A stretch of 32,844 bases of DNA from Bacteroidales bacterium UBA4866 (GTDB taxonomy: Bacteria; Bacteroidota; Bacteroidia; Bacteroidales; P3), in assembly GCA_002399565.1 (NCBI GenBank), contig DHDW01000024.1, forward strand, positions 15,071-47,914, in the 5' to 3' direction. The notes below the pieces were generated by a model, which was not told where the DNA came from, ran no database searches, and worked only from the letters and a program-made list of their open reading frames with translations. A program made the position numbers and the translations under genes. Shown here one piece after another: positions 7,151 through 16,330 of this stretch. The number at the start of each line of letters is the position of its first letter. Within the stretch, counting starts at the first letter, position 1.

Positions 7151-8935
7151 TTATTTATTTAGTTTAATATCTTTAATGTTTAATTGTATTGATGTTCTGC
7201 CATTCCATTGATTTTCGTCAATTTGATAGGCTATATCGAAGTTTTCACCATTGCGAATTTTGTTGTAATAGTCGCTAAGTCCAAATCCTATGCAAGAAAA
7301 AGGTAGATGGCGAATGTCTAAATGAATTGCAGAGAAATTTAAGTGTTTTTGTCCAACAGGACGCACTTGACCAGTGTCAACAACTCTTTTTGAAAGAAAT
7401 ACTGGAGTGTTGTTTTCTTGTCCAAAGGGTGCAAATTGTTTAATTATCCTATATAGCTTTGGAGTAATATCACTTAAGTTAATTTCTTGGTCTATTTCAA
7501 TTTCTGGAACAGATTGTTCGTCTGTCATATCCTGCTCCACCTTTTCTTTAAACAAACGTATAAACTCACTAAGATTTTCTTCCTTAATGGATAGTCCTGC
7601 AGCAAATTTATGTCCTCCAAAATGTTCCAAAAGAAAAGAACAGGATTCAATCGCATTATATATATCAAAATCCTTAACTGAACGAGCCGAACCAGTTATT
7701 AGTCCATTACTCTTTGTGAAAACAATAGTTGGCTTATAGTATTTTTCAATAAGGCGTGAAGCAACAATTCCAATAACTCCCTTGCTCCAATCTTTTTGAA
7801 AAACAACATTAGCCTTGCTACTCAAAAGGTCATGAGAGTTTTCAAGCATAGAAATGGCTTGCTGAGTTGCTTCAATATCCAACTTCCTGCGTTCATCGTT
7901 TGTTTCATTAATCTTTTCAGCAATTGTTTGAGCGTCTTCTAACTTATCACATATTAGAAGCTCAACAGAATTTCTTCCCGATTCAATTCTTCCAGCAGCA
8001 TTAATTCTTGGACCTATCAAAAATACCAAATCAATAATGCTTAATTCACGATTAAAATAGAGCTTTCTATCCTCTTCATTACAAACCCTTACAACATTAC
8101 TATACTTAAGAATGGCTTCAATTCCTGGACGAGGCTGCCTATTGATTATTTTCAACCCATAAAAAGCCAAAATTCTGTTCTCTCCTGTTATGGGAACTAC
8201 ATCAGCAGCAATGGAAATGGCAACAAGGTCTAAATAAGGAAGAAGTTTTTCGAAAGGTTGATTTCTCTTAATATTAATTGCCTGAATAAGCTTAAAGCCA
8301 ACACCACAACCAGAAAGCTCCTTGTAGGGATAATTGGAATCTTTAACCTTAGGATTTAATATTGCACAAGCCTTAGGCAATTCGTCTCCAGGGAGATGAT
8401 GGTCACAAATAATAAAATCAATTTCTTTCTCACTTGCATAAGTAATTTGCTCAATAGCCTTAATTCCACAATCTAATGCAATAACCAACTTATAACCATT
8501 ATCATAAGCCCAATCAATAGACTGATAGGAAATTCCATAACCCTCAATATATCTATCGGGAATGTAGAAATCCACCTCCGAATAGAACTTTTTCAAATAG
8601 GAATAGACTAATGCAACAGCAGAAGTACCATCTACATCATAATCACCATAAATTAAAATCTTTTCTCCAGCCTTAATAGCAACCATAATCCTAACCAAAG
8701 CATCCTCCATGTCCTTAAGAAGGAAAGGGTCGTGCAAATCCTTTAAATTAGGTCTAAAAAACTTTTTAGCCTCCTCATAACTCTTAATCCCCCTTTGCAC
8801 AAGAAGATTTGCAATAATATCATAAGCCCTATAATCTTCCTCTCTCAAACATGTAGAATCTACTCTCAAATCACGTGCAAGCTGCTCAACCAAAGTCCTA
8901 TCCCCATTTTTCTTTACCACCCAACGTTTATCCAT
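7151..8935 (-). CDS. recJ: Single-stranded-DNA-specific exonuclease RecJ
   Basis: 5'-3' single-strand exonuclease of the DHH phosphoesterase family, acting in recombinational and base-excision repair. The frame is open upstream to 9031, but that would add 32 Leu/Phe-rich residues lying across the promoter. I chose the Met at 8935 (MDKRWVVKKNGD), giving 594 residues, normal for RecJ. Catalytic motifs: DYDVDG (98-103), the ALDCG strand (153-157), DHH (178-180), the SGCGVGFKL block, and GPRINAAGR in the DHH core. The later GHKFAAGLSI block belongs to the DHHA1 domain, followed by a C-terminal OB-like domain. It is the first gene of a two-gene minus-strand unit with ettA and is divergent from pdxJ. 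Confidence 0.95.
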   Translation of the reverse strand: MDKRWVVKKNGDRTLVEQLARDLRVDSTCLREEDYRAYDIIANLLVQRGIKSYEEAKKFFRPNLKDLHDPFLLKDMEDALVRIMVAIKAGEKILIYGDYDVDGTSAVALVYSYLKKFYSEVDFYIPDRYIEGYGISYQSIDWAYDNGYKLVIALDCGIKAIEQITYASEKEIDFIICDHHLPGDELPKACAILNPKVKDSNYPYKELSGCGVGFKLIQAINIKRNQPFEKLLPYLDLVAISIAADVVPITGENRILAFYGLKIINRQPRPGIEAILKYSNVVRVCNEEDRKLYFNRELSIIDLVFLIGPRINAAGRIESGRNSVELLICDKLEDAQTIAEKINETNDERRKLDIEATQQAISMLENSHDLLSSKANVVFQKDWSKGVIGIVASRLIEKYYKPTIVFTKSNGLITGSARSVKDFDIYNAIESCSFLLEHFGGHKFAAGLSIKEENLSEFIRLFKEKVEQDMTDEQSVPEIEIDQEINLSDITPKLYRIIKQFAPFGQENNTPVFLSKRVVDTGQVRPVGQKHLNFSAIHLDIRHLPFSCIGFGLSDYYNKIRNGENFDIAYQIDENQWNGRTSIQLNIKDIKLNK

Positions 8936-8966
8936 AATATCCAAAATTTTCAAAACAAATAATCTA

Positions 8967-8994
8967 CAAAGATATAAAAATAAATTTACTTCAA
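8967..8994 (-). promoter_or_regulatory. Promoter for recJ-ettA
   Basis: On the minus strand, TATCTTTG (8974 down to 8967) matches the Bacteroidota -7 box TAnnTTTG exactly, with a TTG (8994-8992) 17 bp upstream. Transcription would start near 8960, about 25 nt before the chosen recJ start. This supports starting RecJ at 8935 instead of 9031. Confidence 0.55.
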
Positions 8995-9058
8995 GAAAAA
9001 GAGAGGTTGAGAGATGTAAAGTGAAAAACATATTGGTTATTGAAAAAAAACATCAAGT

Positions 9059-9156
9059 ATAATTGAAAATATGTCCCTTATATTTTTATTTATCTCCCTT
9101 ATATTTCCAAATATGTCCTTTATATTTTTGTATATGTCCCTTATATTTTTCATTAT
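9059..9156. repeat. 21-bp-period tandem array, copy A (4 units)
   Basis: The core atgtcccttatattt (one or two changes in some units) begins at 9071, 9092, 9113 and 9134, exactly 21 bp apart. The 6 bp between cores vary: ttattt, ccaaat, ttgtat, ttcatt. The two ends (9059-9072 and 9143-9156) pair as a 12-of-14 inverted repeat. A second copy of the same 98-bp element lies at 29871-29968. It sits in the recJ/pdxJ divergent gap (8936-9246), which otherwise holds only promoter elements. Confidence 0.9.
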
Positions 9157-9214
9157 GATTGATGTTTTTGGAGGTTAAATTTAAAGTAAAATGCAAATGT
9201 TTTAATTTCGTGCT

Positions 9215-9222
9215 TATCTTTG
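9215..9222 (+). promoter_or_regulatory. -7 promoter box for pdxJ
   Basis: TATCTTTG is an exact TAnnTTTG match, 24 bp before the pdxJ start codon. No convincing TTTG partner lies 17-23 bp upstream. The position supports the pdxJ start at 9247, because the earlier ATG at 9220 overlaps this box. Confidence 0.45.
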
Positions 9223-9246
9223 CAAAAAGTTTTTAAAAGGTTTATT

Positions 9247-9957
9247 ATGACAAAGCTTAGTGTTAATATTAATAAGGTGGCAACTATAAGAAATGCAAGA
9301 GGTGGCAATAATCCTGATTTAATTAAGGTTGCTATGGATTGTGAACGTTTTGGGGCTGAAGGCATAACTGTGCATCCTCGTCCTGATGAAAGACATATTC
9401 GTTATTCGGATGTTAGGAACTTGAAGCCTATTTTAACTACAGAGTTTAATATTGAGGGTAATCCTAATGATGATTTTATTCGTTTGGTTGAGGAAATTAA
9501 GCCAGCTCAAGTTACTCTTGTTCCTGATGCTCACAATGTTTTAACCTCTAATGCTGGTTGGAATACTATTAAAAATAAAGAGTTTCTTTCTTCTGTTGTT
9601 GAAAGACTTAAACCTTATAGTAGGGTTTCTATTTTTGTTGACCCTGAGGAGGAAATGGTTGCTGGGGCAAAGGCTTGTGGAGCTGACCGTGTGGAACTAT
9701 ACACAGAAAGTTATGCAAAGAATTATTTTATTGACAGAGATAAGGCCATTGAGCCATTTATTAAGGCTGCCAATGAAGCTAAGCATCAAAACTTAGGTTT
9801 AAATGCTGGACATGATTTGGATTTGGAGAACTTGGAGTTTTTCAAAAATAACATTCCTAATCTATTAGAGGTTTCAATTGGCCATGCTTTAATTTGCGAT
9901 GCTTTGTATTACGGCTTGCAAAACACAATTCAAATGTATAAACGTTGTTTAAAATAA
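9247..9957 (+). CDS. pdxJ: Pyridoxine 5'-phosphate synthase PdxJ
   Basis: Condenses 1-deoxy-D-xylulose 5-phosphate with 3-amino-2-oxopropyl phosphate to give pyridoxine 5'-phosphate, the last ring-forming step of the DXP-dependent vitamin B6 pathway. It is a cytoplasmic TIM barrel. The ATG at 9220 adds [10 protein letters not shown] chose 9247 ([20 protein letters not shown]), which gives 236 residues, the usual PdxJ size. Family marks are all present: [13 protein letters not shown] (active-site His and phosphate-binding Arg), TEFNIEG with the catalytic Glu, the VTLVPD strand, [10 protein letters not shown], and [13 protein letters not shown] with the C-terminal active-site His. It begins the pdxJ-U32 pair; the next gene follows after 25 bp. 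Confidence 0.96.
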   Translation: MTKLSVNINKVATIRNARGGNNPDLIKVAMDCERFGAEGITVHPRPDERHIRYSDVRNLKPILTTEFNIEGNPNDDFIRLVEEIKPAQVTLVPDAHNVLTSNAGWNTIKNKEFLSSVVERLKPYSRVSIFVDPEEEMVAGAKACGADRVELYTESYAKNYFIDRDKAIEPFIKAANEAKHQNLGLNAGHDLDLENLEFFKNNIPNLLEVSIGHALICDALYYGLQNTIQMYKRCLK

Positions 9958-9982
9958 ATAAATCACTTTTAATTAGATTATT

Positions 9983-11863
9983 ATGAAGCAGATTGAACTT
10001 CTTTCTCCTGCCAAAAACCTTGAAATTGGCATTGCAGCCATTGATTGTGGTGCTGATGCAGTTTATATTGGGGCGAATAATTTTGGGGCAAGAGTTCAAG
10101 CAGGAAATAGCTTGGAGGATATTGCCTCTTTGGTTTCTTATGCTCATTTATTTAATGCAAAGGTTTATGTTACCATAAATACTATTCTTTTTGACAATGA
10201 ATTAAAAGCTGCTGAGGATTTAATTCAAAAGCTCTACAAAATTGAAGTTGACGCAATCATTATTCAAGACTATGGCATTTTAGAAATGAATCTTCCTCCA
10301 ATACATATTCATTCAAGCACTCAAATGCATAATATTTCTAAGGAAAGGATTAAGTTCCTTAGTGATGTTGGTTTCAAGAGAGTTGTTTTGGCAAGAGAGC
10401 TTTCCATTGAGCAGATTAGAGAAATTCACAGCTTTGTTCCTGATATTGAATTAGAATTTTTTGTTCATGGAGCTTTATGTAATGGACTTAGTGGTCAGTG
10501 TTATTTGAGCTATGAACTAACCAAACGTTCTGGCAACCGTGGGGAGTGTTCTCAAGCATGCAGAAGCAAGTACGACTTAGTGAACTCTCAAGGCAAGGTT
10601 TTGATTAAAGACAAGCATCTCCTTTCTACAAAAGATTTTAACGCTTCATTACATATTCCAGAAATGATTGAGGCTGGGGTTAGAAGTTTTAAGATTGAGG
10701 GAAGATTGAAGGATATGGACTATGTTAAAAATGTTACAGCCCACTATTCAAGGGAGATAGATAAATTTATTTCTGCTGAAAACAATAAAGAAAAATATTG
10801 CAGAAGCTCATTAGGTAAAACTGAAATTGGATTTGAGCCTGATGTTGAAAGGAGTTTTAATCGTGGATTTACAAGTTTTAATCTTCAAGGCAAACAAGAT
10901 ATTATTGGTAATTTGGATTCTGCAAAGTCAATTGGGAAATATTTAGGTAAAATAAGCGATTTGAATAACTCAGGAAGAGGAAAATTCTATTTTCAAATTG
11001 ACACCAAAGAAAGAATTTCAAATGGAGATGGGCTATGTTATATTAACATGGAAGGAAATATTGAAGGTTTTTTGGTTAATGGAGTTGAAGAAAACCCTTC
11101 TCAAGGATTGGTTATGATATATCCCAACAAGAAACCAGACATTAGACTCCTAACAAAGATTTATCGCAACTTAGACACACAGTTTACTAAACAAGTTCTA
11201 ACGGACAAAACCAAAAGAAGGATAGCAATAGATATTATTCTTAAAGAAACTTCTCAAGGATTTTCTCTTCAAGCCATTGATGAGCAAAGTTTAAGCGTTC
11301 AAGAAGATATTATCGTTGAAAAGCAAATTGCACTAAAAGTTCAAGACTATGAGAAAAATCTTTTGAAACAGATTGACAAGCTTGGGGATAGTATTTTCTA
11401 TTTAAGAAGCTTTGATAATAAATGTTCTGATAATTTTTTCTTTGCCTCTTCCCTACTTAATCATCACAGAAGAAATCTTATTGAAAAACTTTATGAGTTA
11501 AGACAAAAGGCATATAAACCAATAAGAAAAGAGTTTGAAAAGAATGATGTTCCCTATCCTGAAAAAAAACTTGACTTTAAAGCAAATGTTGTTAATGAAA
11601 AAGCAAAGCAATTCTTTTTAAATCATAAGATTGAAGAAATTGAAAATGGACTTGAAAAGCAAGGAGAAAGAAATTCAAAATCTAAGGATATAGTACTTAT
11701 GAGAACTAAGAATTGTATTCGTTACACCTTAGGGCAATGTTTAATTAGGGATAAACAAACTCAAGACTTTAATCAAGAACTATTCTTAAAAGACAATAAA
11801 AGAACTTACAAACTACATTTTGACTGCAAGAATTGTTTTATGGATTTAATATCTTTGGAATAG
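9983..11863 (+). CDS. U32-family protein, RlhA-like (peptidase U32 plus DUF3656)
   Basis: A 626-residue member of the U32 'collagenase-like' family. The long form with a C-terminal extension resembles E. coli RlhA (YdcP), which hydroxylates C2501 of 23S rRNA; the shorter TrhP branch acts on tRNA. The N-terminal barrel starts with ELLSPAKNLEIGIAAIDCGADAVYIG. The U32 signature region (about 158-194) contains EFFVHGALCNGLSGQC and later GECSQACRSKYDL. C166, C173, C189 and C193 are the likely iron-sulfur ligands. The DUF3656-like region follows from about 330, and a last Cys-containing segment is at 598-622. It is named a peptidase in databases, but an RNA-modifying role is more likely from family knowledge. 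Probably co-transcribed with pdxJ; no functional link is known to me. Confidence 0.85.
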   Translation: MKQIELLSPAKNLEIGIAAIDCGADAVYIGANNFGARVQAGNSLEDIASLVSYAHLFNAKVYVTINTILFDNELKAAEDLIQKLYKIEVDAIIIQDYGILEMNLPPIHIHSSTQMHNISKERIKFLSDVGFKRVVLARELSIEQIREIHSFVPDIELEFFVHGALCNGLSGQCYLSYELTKRSGNRGECSQACRSKYDLVNSQGKVLIKDKHLLSTKDFNASLHIPEMIEAGVRSFKIEGRLKDMDYVKNVTAHYSREIDKFISAENNKEKYCRSSLGKTEIGFEPDVERSFNRGFTSFNLQGKQDIIGNLDSAKSIGKYLGKISDLNNSGRGKFYFQIDTKERISNGDGLCYINMEGNIEGFLVNGVEENPSQGLVMIYPNKKPDIRLLTKIYRNLDTQFTKQVLTDKTKRRIAIDIILKETSQGFSLQAIDEQSLSVQEDIIVEKQIALKVQDYEKNLLKQIDKLGDSIFYLRSFDNKCSDNFFFASSLLNHHRRNLIEKLYELRQKAYKPIRKEFEKNDVPYPEKKLDFKANVVNEKAKQFFLNHKIEEIENGLEKQGERNSKSKDIVLMRTKNCIRYTLGQCLIRDKQTQDFNQELFLKDNKRTYKLHFDCKNCFMDLISLE

Positions 11864-11906
11864 GATTTTTCTAAATATTCAGAAAAAATTTATCCTTAAG
11901 ACTTTA

Positions 11907-11938
11907 TTTGCCCATATAAAATATAATTCCTAATTTTG
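11907..11938 (+). promoter_or_regulatory. Promoter for sdhCAB
   Basis: TTTG at 11907-11910 and TAATTTTG at 11931-11938, 20 bp apart. Both boxes match the Bacteroidota consensus. Transcription would start near 11945, leaving a leader of about 45 nt before sdhC. Confidence 0.65.
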
Positions 11939-11989
11939 CAATCCTATTAATTTATAAGCAAATTTTTTATTTACTAAAAGCATAAATCT

Positions 11990-12856
11990 ATGAAACTAAT
12001 ACAATTTGCCTCCATCACCAAAAAAATAGCACTTGCCTCTTTCGGCTTGTTTTTGCTATTATTCTTGCCTGTGCACTTAGGTATCAACCTATGTCTTTTA
12101 AGAGAAGATGGTGGAGAATGGTACAGAAATGCAAGTCATTTCATGGGTACAAACTACATTGTGAAGGTATTCGAAATAGTACTTATGGCTTGTGTGCTTT
12201 TGCACATAGTTGTAGCTATTTTGCTCACAATTGAAAACTTTATGGCTCGCCCTGTTCGCTACAAAGTTAGAACTAAAACAAAAACTCCTTTTATGTCTCG
12301 CTATATGATTTGGACAGGAGGAATTGTGGCTTGTTTTTTAGTTTTGCACTTTATCAATTTCTATTTCGTTAAATTAGACATTGTTGAAGGCAAATACTCT
12401 GCAAACATAGAACAAGTTGATAAGGCATTTCAAGAAAAGGCTCTTAAACTCCAAAAAGGAGAGCTAAATGAAAAAGACCAAGCTGCACTTATGGCACAAT
12501 ATCAAGCAATAAGTCAAATTTCTCCAGATAAAATGGATAAGGGTCAAAAGAATATGGTTAATTTAACTAAAGAAGAAGTAGAAATATATTGTGGTAAAGA
12601 CTTTAAACATAAAGAACCCGATTTCTACACAATGAGTCAAGAGCTGTTTGCTAAAAAATCTTACTCATTTATCTATATTTTAGTTTTTCTTGTGTTAGGA
12701 TTCCATCTATATCATGCCATTAATTCTTTGGCTCAAACCTTTGGTTTAAGTCATAAGAAATACTCTCCAGTTATTGAATGGGTTTCTGTAATTTATGCTG
12801 TTGTGGTTCCTATTGGATTTGCAATCATTCCTCTTTGGATTATGTTTGTGAAATAA
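11990..12856 (+). CDS. sdhC: Succinate dehydrogenase/fumarate reductase cytochrome b subunit, with an enlarged loop
   Basis: Membrane anchor of the succinate:quinone oxidoreductase; holds haem b and the quinone site. Five hydrophobic segments are seen at about 12-33, 56-82, 104-127, 226-248 and 262-286, as in the single-anchor (FrdC-like, dihaem) type. Candidate haem-ligand histidines within or beside helices are H29, H72, H120, H239 and H242. The protein is 288 residues, longer than the 220-230 I expect for Bacteroidota SdhC. The extra length lies between helices 3 and 4 (about 130-220), a Lys/Glu/Gln-rich hydrophilic loop. With the N-terminus inside, this loop would face the periplasm. It is first in the sdhCAB operon; sdhA follows after 48 bp. 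Confidence 0.93.
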   Translation: MKLIQFASITKKIALASFGLFLLLFLPVHLGINLCLLREDGGEWYRNASHFMGTNYIVKVFEIVLMACVLLHIVVAILLTIENFMARPVRYKVRTKTKTPFMSRYMIWTGGIVACFLVLHFINFYFVKLDIVEGKYSANIEQVDKAFQEKALKLQKGELNEKDQAALMAQYQAISQISPDKMDKGQKNMVNLTKEEVEIYCGKDFKHKEPDFYTMSQELFAKKSYSFIYILVFLVLGFHLYHAINSLAQTFGLSHKKYSPVIEWVSVIYAVVVPIGFAIIPLWIMFVK

Positions 12857-12904
12857 CATAAGAAGATATAAAGTTGTTTATTAATAATATAAAGATATAA
12901 AGAT

Positions 12905-14845
12905 ATGAATACACTTAATTCCAAAATACCAGAAGGTCAGTTGTCGGAAAAGTGGACAAAATATAAAGCAAGTCAAAAATTAGTTAACCCAGCAAACAAA
13001 AGAAAACTTGATGTTATTGTTGTTGGAACTGGTTTGGCTGGTTCATCAGCAGCAGCTTCTTTGGGAGCTTTGGGCTTTAATGTTAAAATATTCTGCATTT
13101 CCGATTCTCCTCGTAGAGCTCACTCAATTGCAGCTCAAGGAGGAATAAATGCAGCAAAGAACTATCAAAACGACGGAGATAGCGTTGATAGACTTTTCTA
13201 CGATACAATTAAAGGGGGAGACTATAGAGCAAGAGAAGCAAACGTTTATCGTTTGGCAGAGGTTTCAAATAGTATAATTGACCAATGCGTTGCACAAGGA
13301 GTTCCTTTTGCAAGAGATTATTCAGGAATGTTGGATAACCGTTCCTTTGGTGGAGCTCAAGTTAGTAGGACATTCTATGCTAAAGGACAAACAGGACAAC
13401 AACTTCTATTAGGTGCCTATTCTGCACTTTCAAAAGAAATAAAGGCAGGCACTGTTAAGATGTATGAGAGAAGAGAGATGATGGATTTGGTGGTGGTTGA
13501 CGGAAGAGCAAGAGGAATTATTACAAGAAATCTTCAAAATGGAGAAATTGAACGTTGGGGGGCACATGCTGTAGTTATTGCAACTGGAGGTTATGGTAAT
13601 GTTTTTTTCCTTTCAACAAATGCAATGAATTGTAATGGTTCTGCTGCTGTTCAATGTTATCATAAAGGAGCTTTCTTTGCAAATCCTTGCTTTGTTCAAA
13701 TTCACCCAACTTGCATCCCTGTTAAGGGAGAATTTCAATCAAAACTTACCCTTATGTCTGAGTCATTAAGAAATGATGGAAGAATTTGGGTCCCAAAGAA
13801 AATTGAAGATGCACAAGCAATCAGAGAAGGAAGACTTAAACCAACCGAAATTGCTGAAGAAGATAGAGATTATTACTTAGAAAGACGTTATCCTGCTTTT
13901 GGCAACCTTGTTCCAAGAGATATTGCATCTCGTGCTGCAAAAGAAAGATGCGATGCTGGATATGGAGTTGGAGCAACTGGATTTGCTGTTTACCTTGATT
14001 TCAAATCAGCAATAGAACGCTTAGGAAGAGATAAGGTTGAGGCTCGTTATGGTAATCTTTTCCAAATGTATGAAAAGATTGTTGATGTTAATCCTTATGA
14101 AAACCCAATGATGATTTATCCTGCTGTTCACTACACTATGGGGGGTCTTTGGGTTGATTACGAATTGCAAACAACTATTCCTGGACTTTTTGCAACAGGA
14201 GAAGCTAATTTCTCAGACCACGGAGCTAACCGTTTGGGAGCTTCTGCTCTTATGCAAGGATTAGCTGATGGTTATTTCGTTCTTCCATACACAATGCAAA
14301 ACTATCTTTCTGACCAAATATATGAATCTAAAATTTCAACCGAAACAGAAGAATTTGCTGTTGCAGAAAAATCTGTTAAAGAAAAGCTTGAAAAGATAAT
14401 GTCAATTAATGGAGAAAAGACAGTTGACACATTACAAAGAGAACTTGGACACATTATGTGGGAATATGTAGGAATGGGTAGAAATGCACAAAACCTACAA
14501 AAGGCTATTCCAATGCTTGAGAATTTGAAAAAGGAGTTTTGGTCAAATGTTAGATTAACTGGTGATTTGAATTCTTTAAATCCTGAACTTGAAAAGGCTG
14601 TTCGTTTGGCTGACCACATTGAGCTTGCTCAAATTATGGCTAAAGATGCTCTTCAGAGAGAAGAAAGCTGCGGTGGGCACTATAGAGAAGAGTTTGTTAC
14701 CGAAGAAGGAGAAGCTAAGAGAAATGACCAAGACTTTATGTTTGTTGGAGTTTGGGAATATAAAGGGAAAGACCAAGAGCCAGTTATGCATAAAGAAGAT
14801 TTAAAATACGAATTTATTAACGTTCAACAAAGAAATTACAAGTAA
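12905..14845 (+). CDS. sdhA: Succinate dehydrogenase/fumarate reductase flavoprotein subunit
   Basis: Catalytic subunit that interconverts succinate and fumarate on the cytoplasmic face of the membrane. 646 residues, standard for the Bacteroidota enzyme. The FAD-binding Rossmann motif [16 protein letters not shown] is at about 39-54. The covalent flavin site is H73 in [15 protein letters not shown]. The substrate-binding and capping-domain block contains HPTC (Thr and His contacts) and [11 protein letters not shown]. The catalytic Arg lies in [16 protein letters not shown], and the C-terminal flavin motif is [22 protein letters not shown]. In an anaerobe it would mainly run as fumarate reductase, but direction cannot be read from sequence. 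It is followed after 1 bp by sdhB, so the two are probably translationally coupled. Confidence 0.97.
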   Translation: MNTLNSKIPEGQLSEKWTKYKASQKLVNPANKRKLDVIVVGTGLAGSSAAASLGALGFNVKIFCISDSPRRAHSIAAQGGINAAKNYQNDGDSVDRLFYDTIKGGDYRAREANVYRLAEVSNSIIDQCVAQGVPFARDYSGMLDNRSFGGAQVSRTFYAKGQTGQQLLLGAYSALSKEIKAGTVKMYERREMMDLVVVDGRARGIITRNLQNGEIERWGAHAVVIATGGYGNVFFLSTNAMNCNGSAAVQCYHKGAFFANPCFVQIHPTCIPVKGEFQSKLTLMSESLRNDGRIWVPKKIEDAQAIREGRLKPTEIAEEDRDYYLERRYPAFGNLVPRDIASRAAKERCDAGYGVGATGFAVYLDFKSAIERLGRDKVEARYGNLFQMYEKIVDVNPYENPMMIYPAVHYTMGGLWVDYELQTTIPGLFATGEANFSDHGANRLGASALMQGLADGYFVLPYTMQNYLSDQIYESKISTETEEFAVAEKSVKEKLEKIMSINGEKTVDTLQRELGHIMWEYVGMGRNAQNLQKAIPMLENLKKEFWSNVRLTGDLNSLNPELEKAVRLADHIELAQIMAKDALQREESCGGHYREEFVTEEGEAKRNDQDFMFVGVWEYKGKDQEPVMHKEDLKYEFINVQQRNYK

Positions 14846-14846
14846 G

Positions 14847-15608
14847 ATGGATTTTACATTAAAAATATGGCGTCAAGAGAACAGAAAAGCTAAAGGACGT
14901 TTTGAAACATATAAAATAAGTAACATTTCTCCAGATTGTTCTTTCTTGGAGATGTTAGATATATTGAATGAGAGTCTTGTAGATAAACTATCACACCCAG
15001 TTTGTTTTGATAATGATTGTAGAGAAGGTATTTGTGGAATGTGTGGTTTATATATTAACGGACATCCTCACGGACCAGACTCTGCAGTAACTACTTGTCA
15101 GTTACATATGCGTAAGTTTAGTGATGGAGAAACAATAACAATTGAGCCTTGGAGAGCTAAACCTTTCCCAATTATTAGAGACTTGATTGTTGATAGAACT
15201 GCTTTGGATAAAATTATTCAAGAAGGAGGATATGTTTCTGCAACCACTGGAGGAGTACCTGACGGAAATGCAATTCTAATTTCAAAACATAAGGCAGACG
15301 AAGCTATGGATTCTGCTTCTTGTATAGGTTGTGGAGCTTGTGTTGCTGCTTGTAAGAATGCTTCAGCAATGCTATTTGTTTCTGCTAAGGTTTCTCAATT
15401 GGCACTATTGCCACAAGGAAAGCCTGAGGCAGCAATTAGAGTTCAGAATATGGTTGCTAAAATGGACGATTTGGGATTTGGTAACTGCACAAACACTTAT
15501 GCTTGTGAAGCAGAATGTCCAAAACAAATTAAAAGATCAAATATTGCAAGAATGAACAGAGAGTTTATTTGTGCAAAAGTTGCTTCAGAAGAATCAACAA
15601 AAAGATAA
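14847..15608 (+). CDS. sdhB: Succinate dehydrogenase/fumarate reductase iron-sulfur subunit
   Basis: Electron-transfer subunit that carries electrons from the flavin in SdhA to the haems and quinone in SdhC. The N-terminal plant-type ferredoxin domain has the [2Fe-2S] ligands C58, C63, C66 (CREGICGMC) and C84. The C-terminal bacterial ferredoxin domain has C159-x2-C162-x2-C165-x3-C169 ([13 protein letters not shown]) and a second set, C214, C220 and C224 ([14 protein letters not shown]), for the [4Fe-4S] and [3Fe-4S] clusters. 253 residues, normal length. It begins 1 bp after the sdhA stop and ends the operon, which is closed by the terminator at 15629-15661. Confidence 0.97.
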   Translation: MDFTLKIWRQENRKAKGRFETYKISNISPDCSFLEMLDILNESLVDKLSHPVCFDNDCREGICGMCGLYINGHPHGPDSAVTTCQLHMRKFSDGETITIEPWRAKPFPIIRDLIVDRTALDKIIQEGGYVSATTGGVPDGNAILISKHKADEAMDSASCIGCGACVAACKNASAMLFVSAKVSQLALLPQGKPEAAIRVQNMVAKMDDLGFGNCTNTYACEAECPKQIKRSNIARMNREFICAKVASEESTKR

Positions 15609-15628
15609 CACAAAATAAATAGAATTTT

Positions 15629-15661
15629 ACCTCCTTTGTTTCTACAGAGGAGGTTTTTTTT
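15629..15661 (+). terminator. Intrinsic terminator after sdhCAB
   Basis: An 11-bp stem (15629-15639 with 15644-15654, acctcctttgt against acagaggaggt, one G-U pair) with a 4-nt loop, followed by a run of eight T (15654-15661). It lies 20 bp after the sdhB stop. Confidence 0.93.
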
Positions 15662-15689
15662 ATTCAAAAGAGATTTTTTTCAAAAAATA

Positions 15690-15721
15690 TTTGGAAAAAC
15701 AGATTTTATTTCATTACTTTG
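15690..15721 (+). promoter_or_regulatory. Probable promoter for nrfHA
   Basis: TTTG at 15690-15693 and TACTTTG at 15715-15721, 21 bp apart. The -7 box is one base shorter than TAnnTTTG. It lies between the sdhCAB terminator and nrfH, where a separate promoter is needed. No recognisable Crp/Fnr-type palindrome was seen nearby. Confidence 0.45.
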
Positions 15722-15747
15722 CCAAAATATTTAAATGAGACAAGGTT

Positions 15748-16326
15748 ATGAAGAAATTTTTAAGCTATTTCCCTGCCTGGTTAATAATTCCGCTTTTCGT
15801 TATTGGAGGGCTTATTGCAGGACTTTCTTCCTATGCTGTCTATATGTCGAGGTTCCATTCCTATCTATCTGATGATCCCGAAACATGTATTAACTGCCAT
15901 ATAATGGCTCCTTACTACGATACTTGGTCTCATAGTTCACATAGAAATTATGCCAATTGCAATGATTGTCATGTGCCTCACAACAATATTTTCAACAAAT
16001 ACTTTTTTAAAGCTAAAGATGGCTCCTATCATTCTGCTGTATTTACTTTTCATGCAGAACCTCAAGTTATTCGTCCAAGAAATGCAAGTTATAATGTTAT
16101 AATGGATAATTGTATTCGTTGTCATGAGCATTTGAATACAGCATTGGTAAATACTGGAATGTTTAGTTATAACGACACAAAAAAAGGAATGGCTAAAGCT
16201 TGCTGGGATTGCCATACAAATGTTCCTCATACAAAAATTAGTAATATATCTTCCTCTCCTAACTCTCTTGCACCACTTCCCAAATCACCCGTTCCCGATT
16301 GGTTAAAAAATAAAACAAAAAAATAA
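15748..16326 (+). CDS. nrfH: Cytochrome c nitrite reductase small subunit NrfH
   Basis: Membrane-anchored tetrahaem cytochrome c of the NapC/NirT/NrfH family that passes electrons from menaquinol to NrfA. One N-terminal membrane anchor (about 11-33) is followed by a periplasmic domain with four haem motifs: CINCH 47-51, CNDCH 71-75, CIRCH 122-126 and CWDCH 152-156. The Met at 53, just after the first motif, is placed like the NrfH haem-1 ligand. 192 residues; the last 30 or so are Ser/Pro/Lys-rich and unstructured. nrfA begins 4 bp after its stop, which fixes the role as NrfH and not another NapC homologue. Confidence 0.95.
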   Translation: MKKFLSYFPAWLIIPLFVIGGLIAGLSSYAVYMSRFHSYLSDDPETCINCHIMAPYYDTWSHSSHRNYANCNDCHVPHNNIFNKYFFKAKDGSYHSAVFTFHAEPQVIRPRNASYNVIMDNCIRCHEHLNTALVNTGMFSYNDTKKGMAKACWDCHTNVPHTKISNISSSPNSLAPLPKSPVPDWLKNKTKK

Positions 16327-16330
16327 TATT

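Noticed and set aside
8936..9031. N-terminal extension of RecJ to an upstream ATG at 9031
   Set aside because: The extra 32 residues are low-complexity Leu/Phe-rich, lie across a consensus promoter, and do not resemble RecJ starts.
14302..14804. Open frames inside sdhA on the opposite strand and in another frame
   Set aside because: They lie wholly within a well-conserved gene and show no domain or start signal; shadows of sdhA codons.
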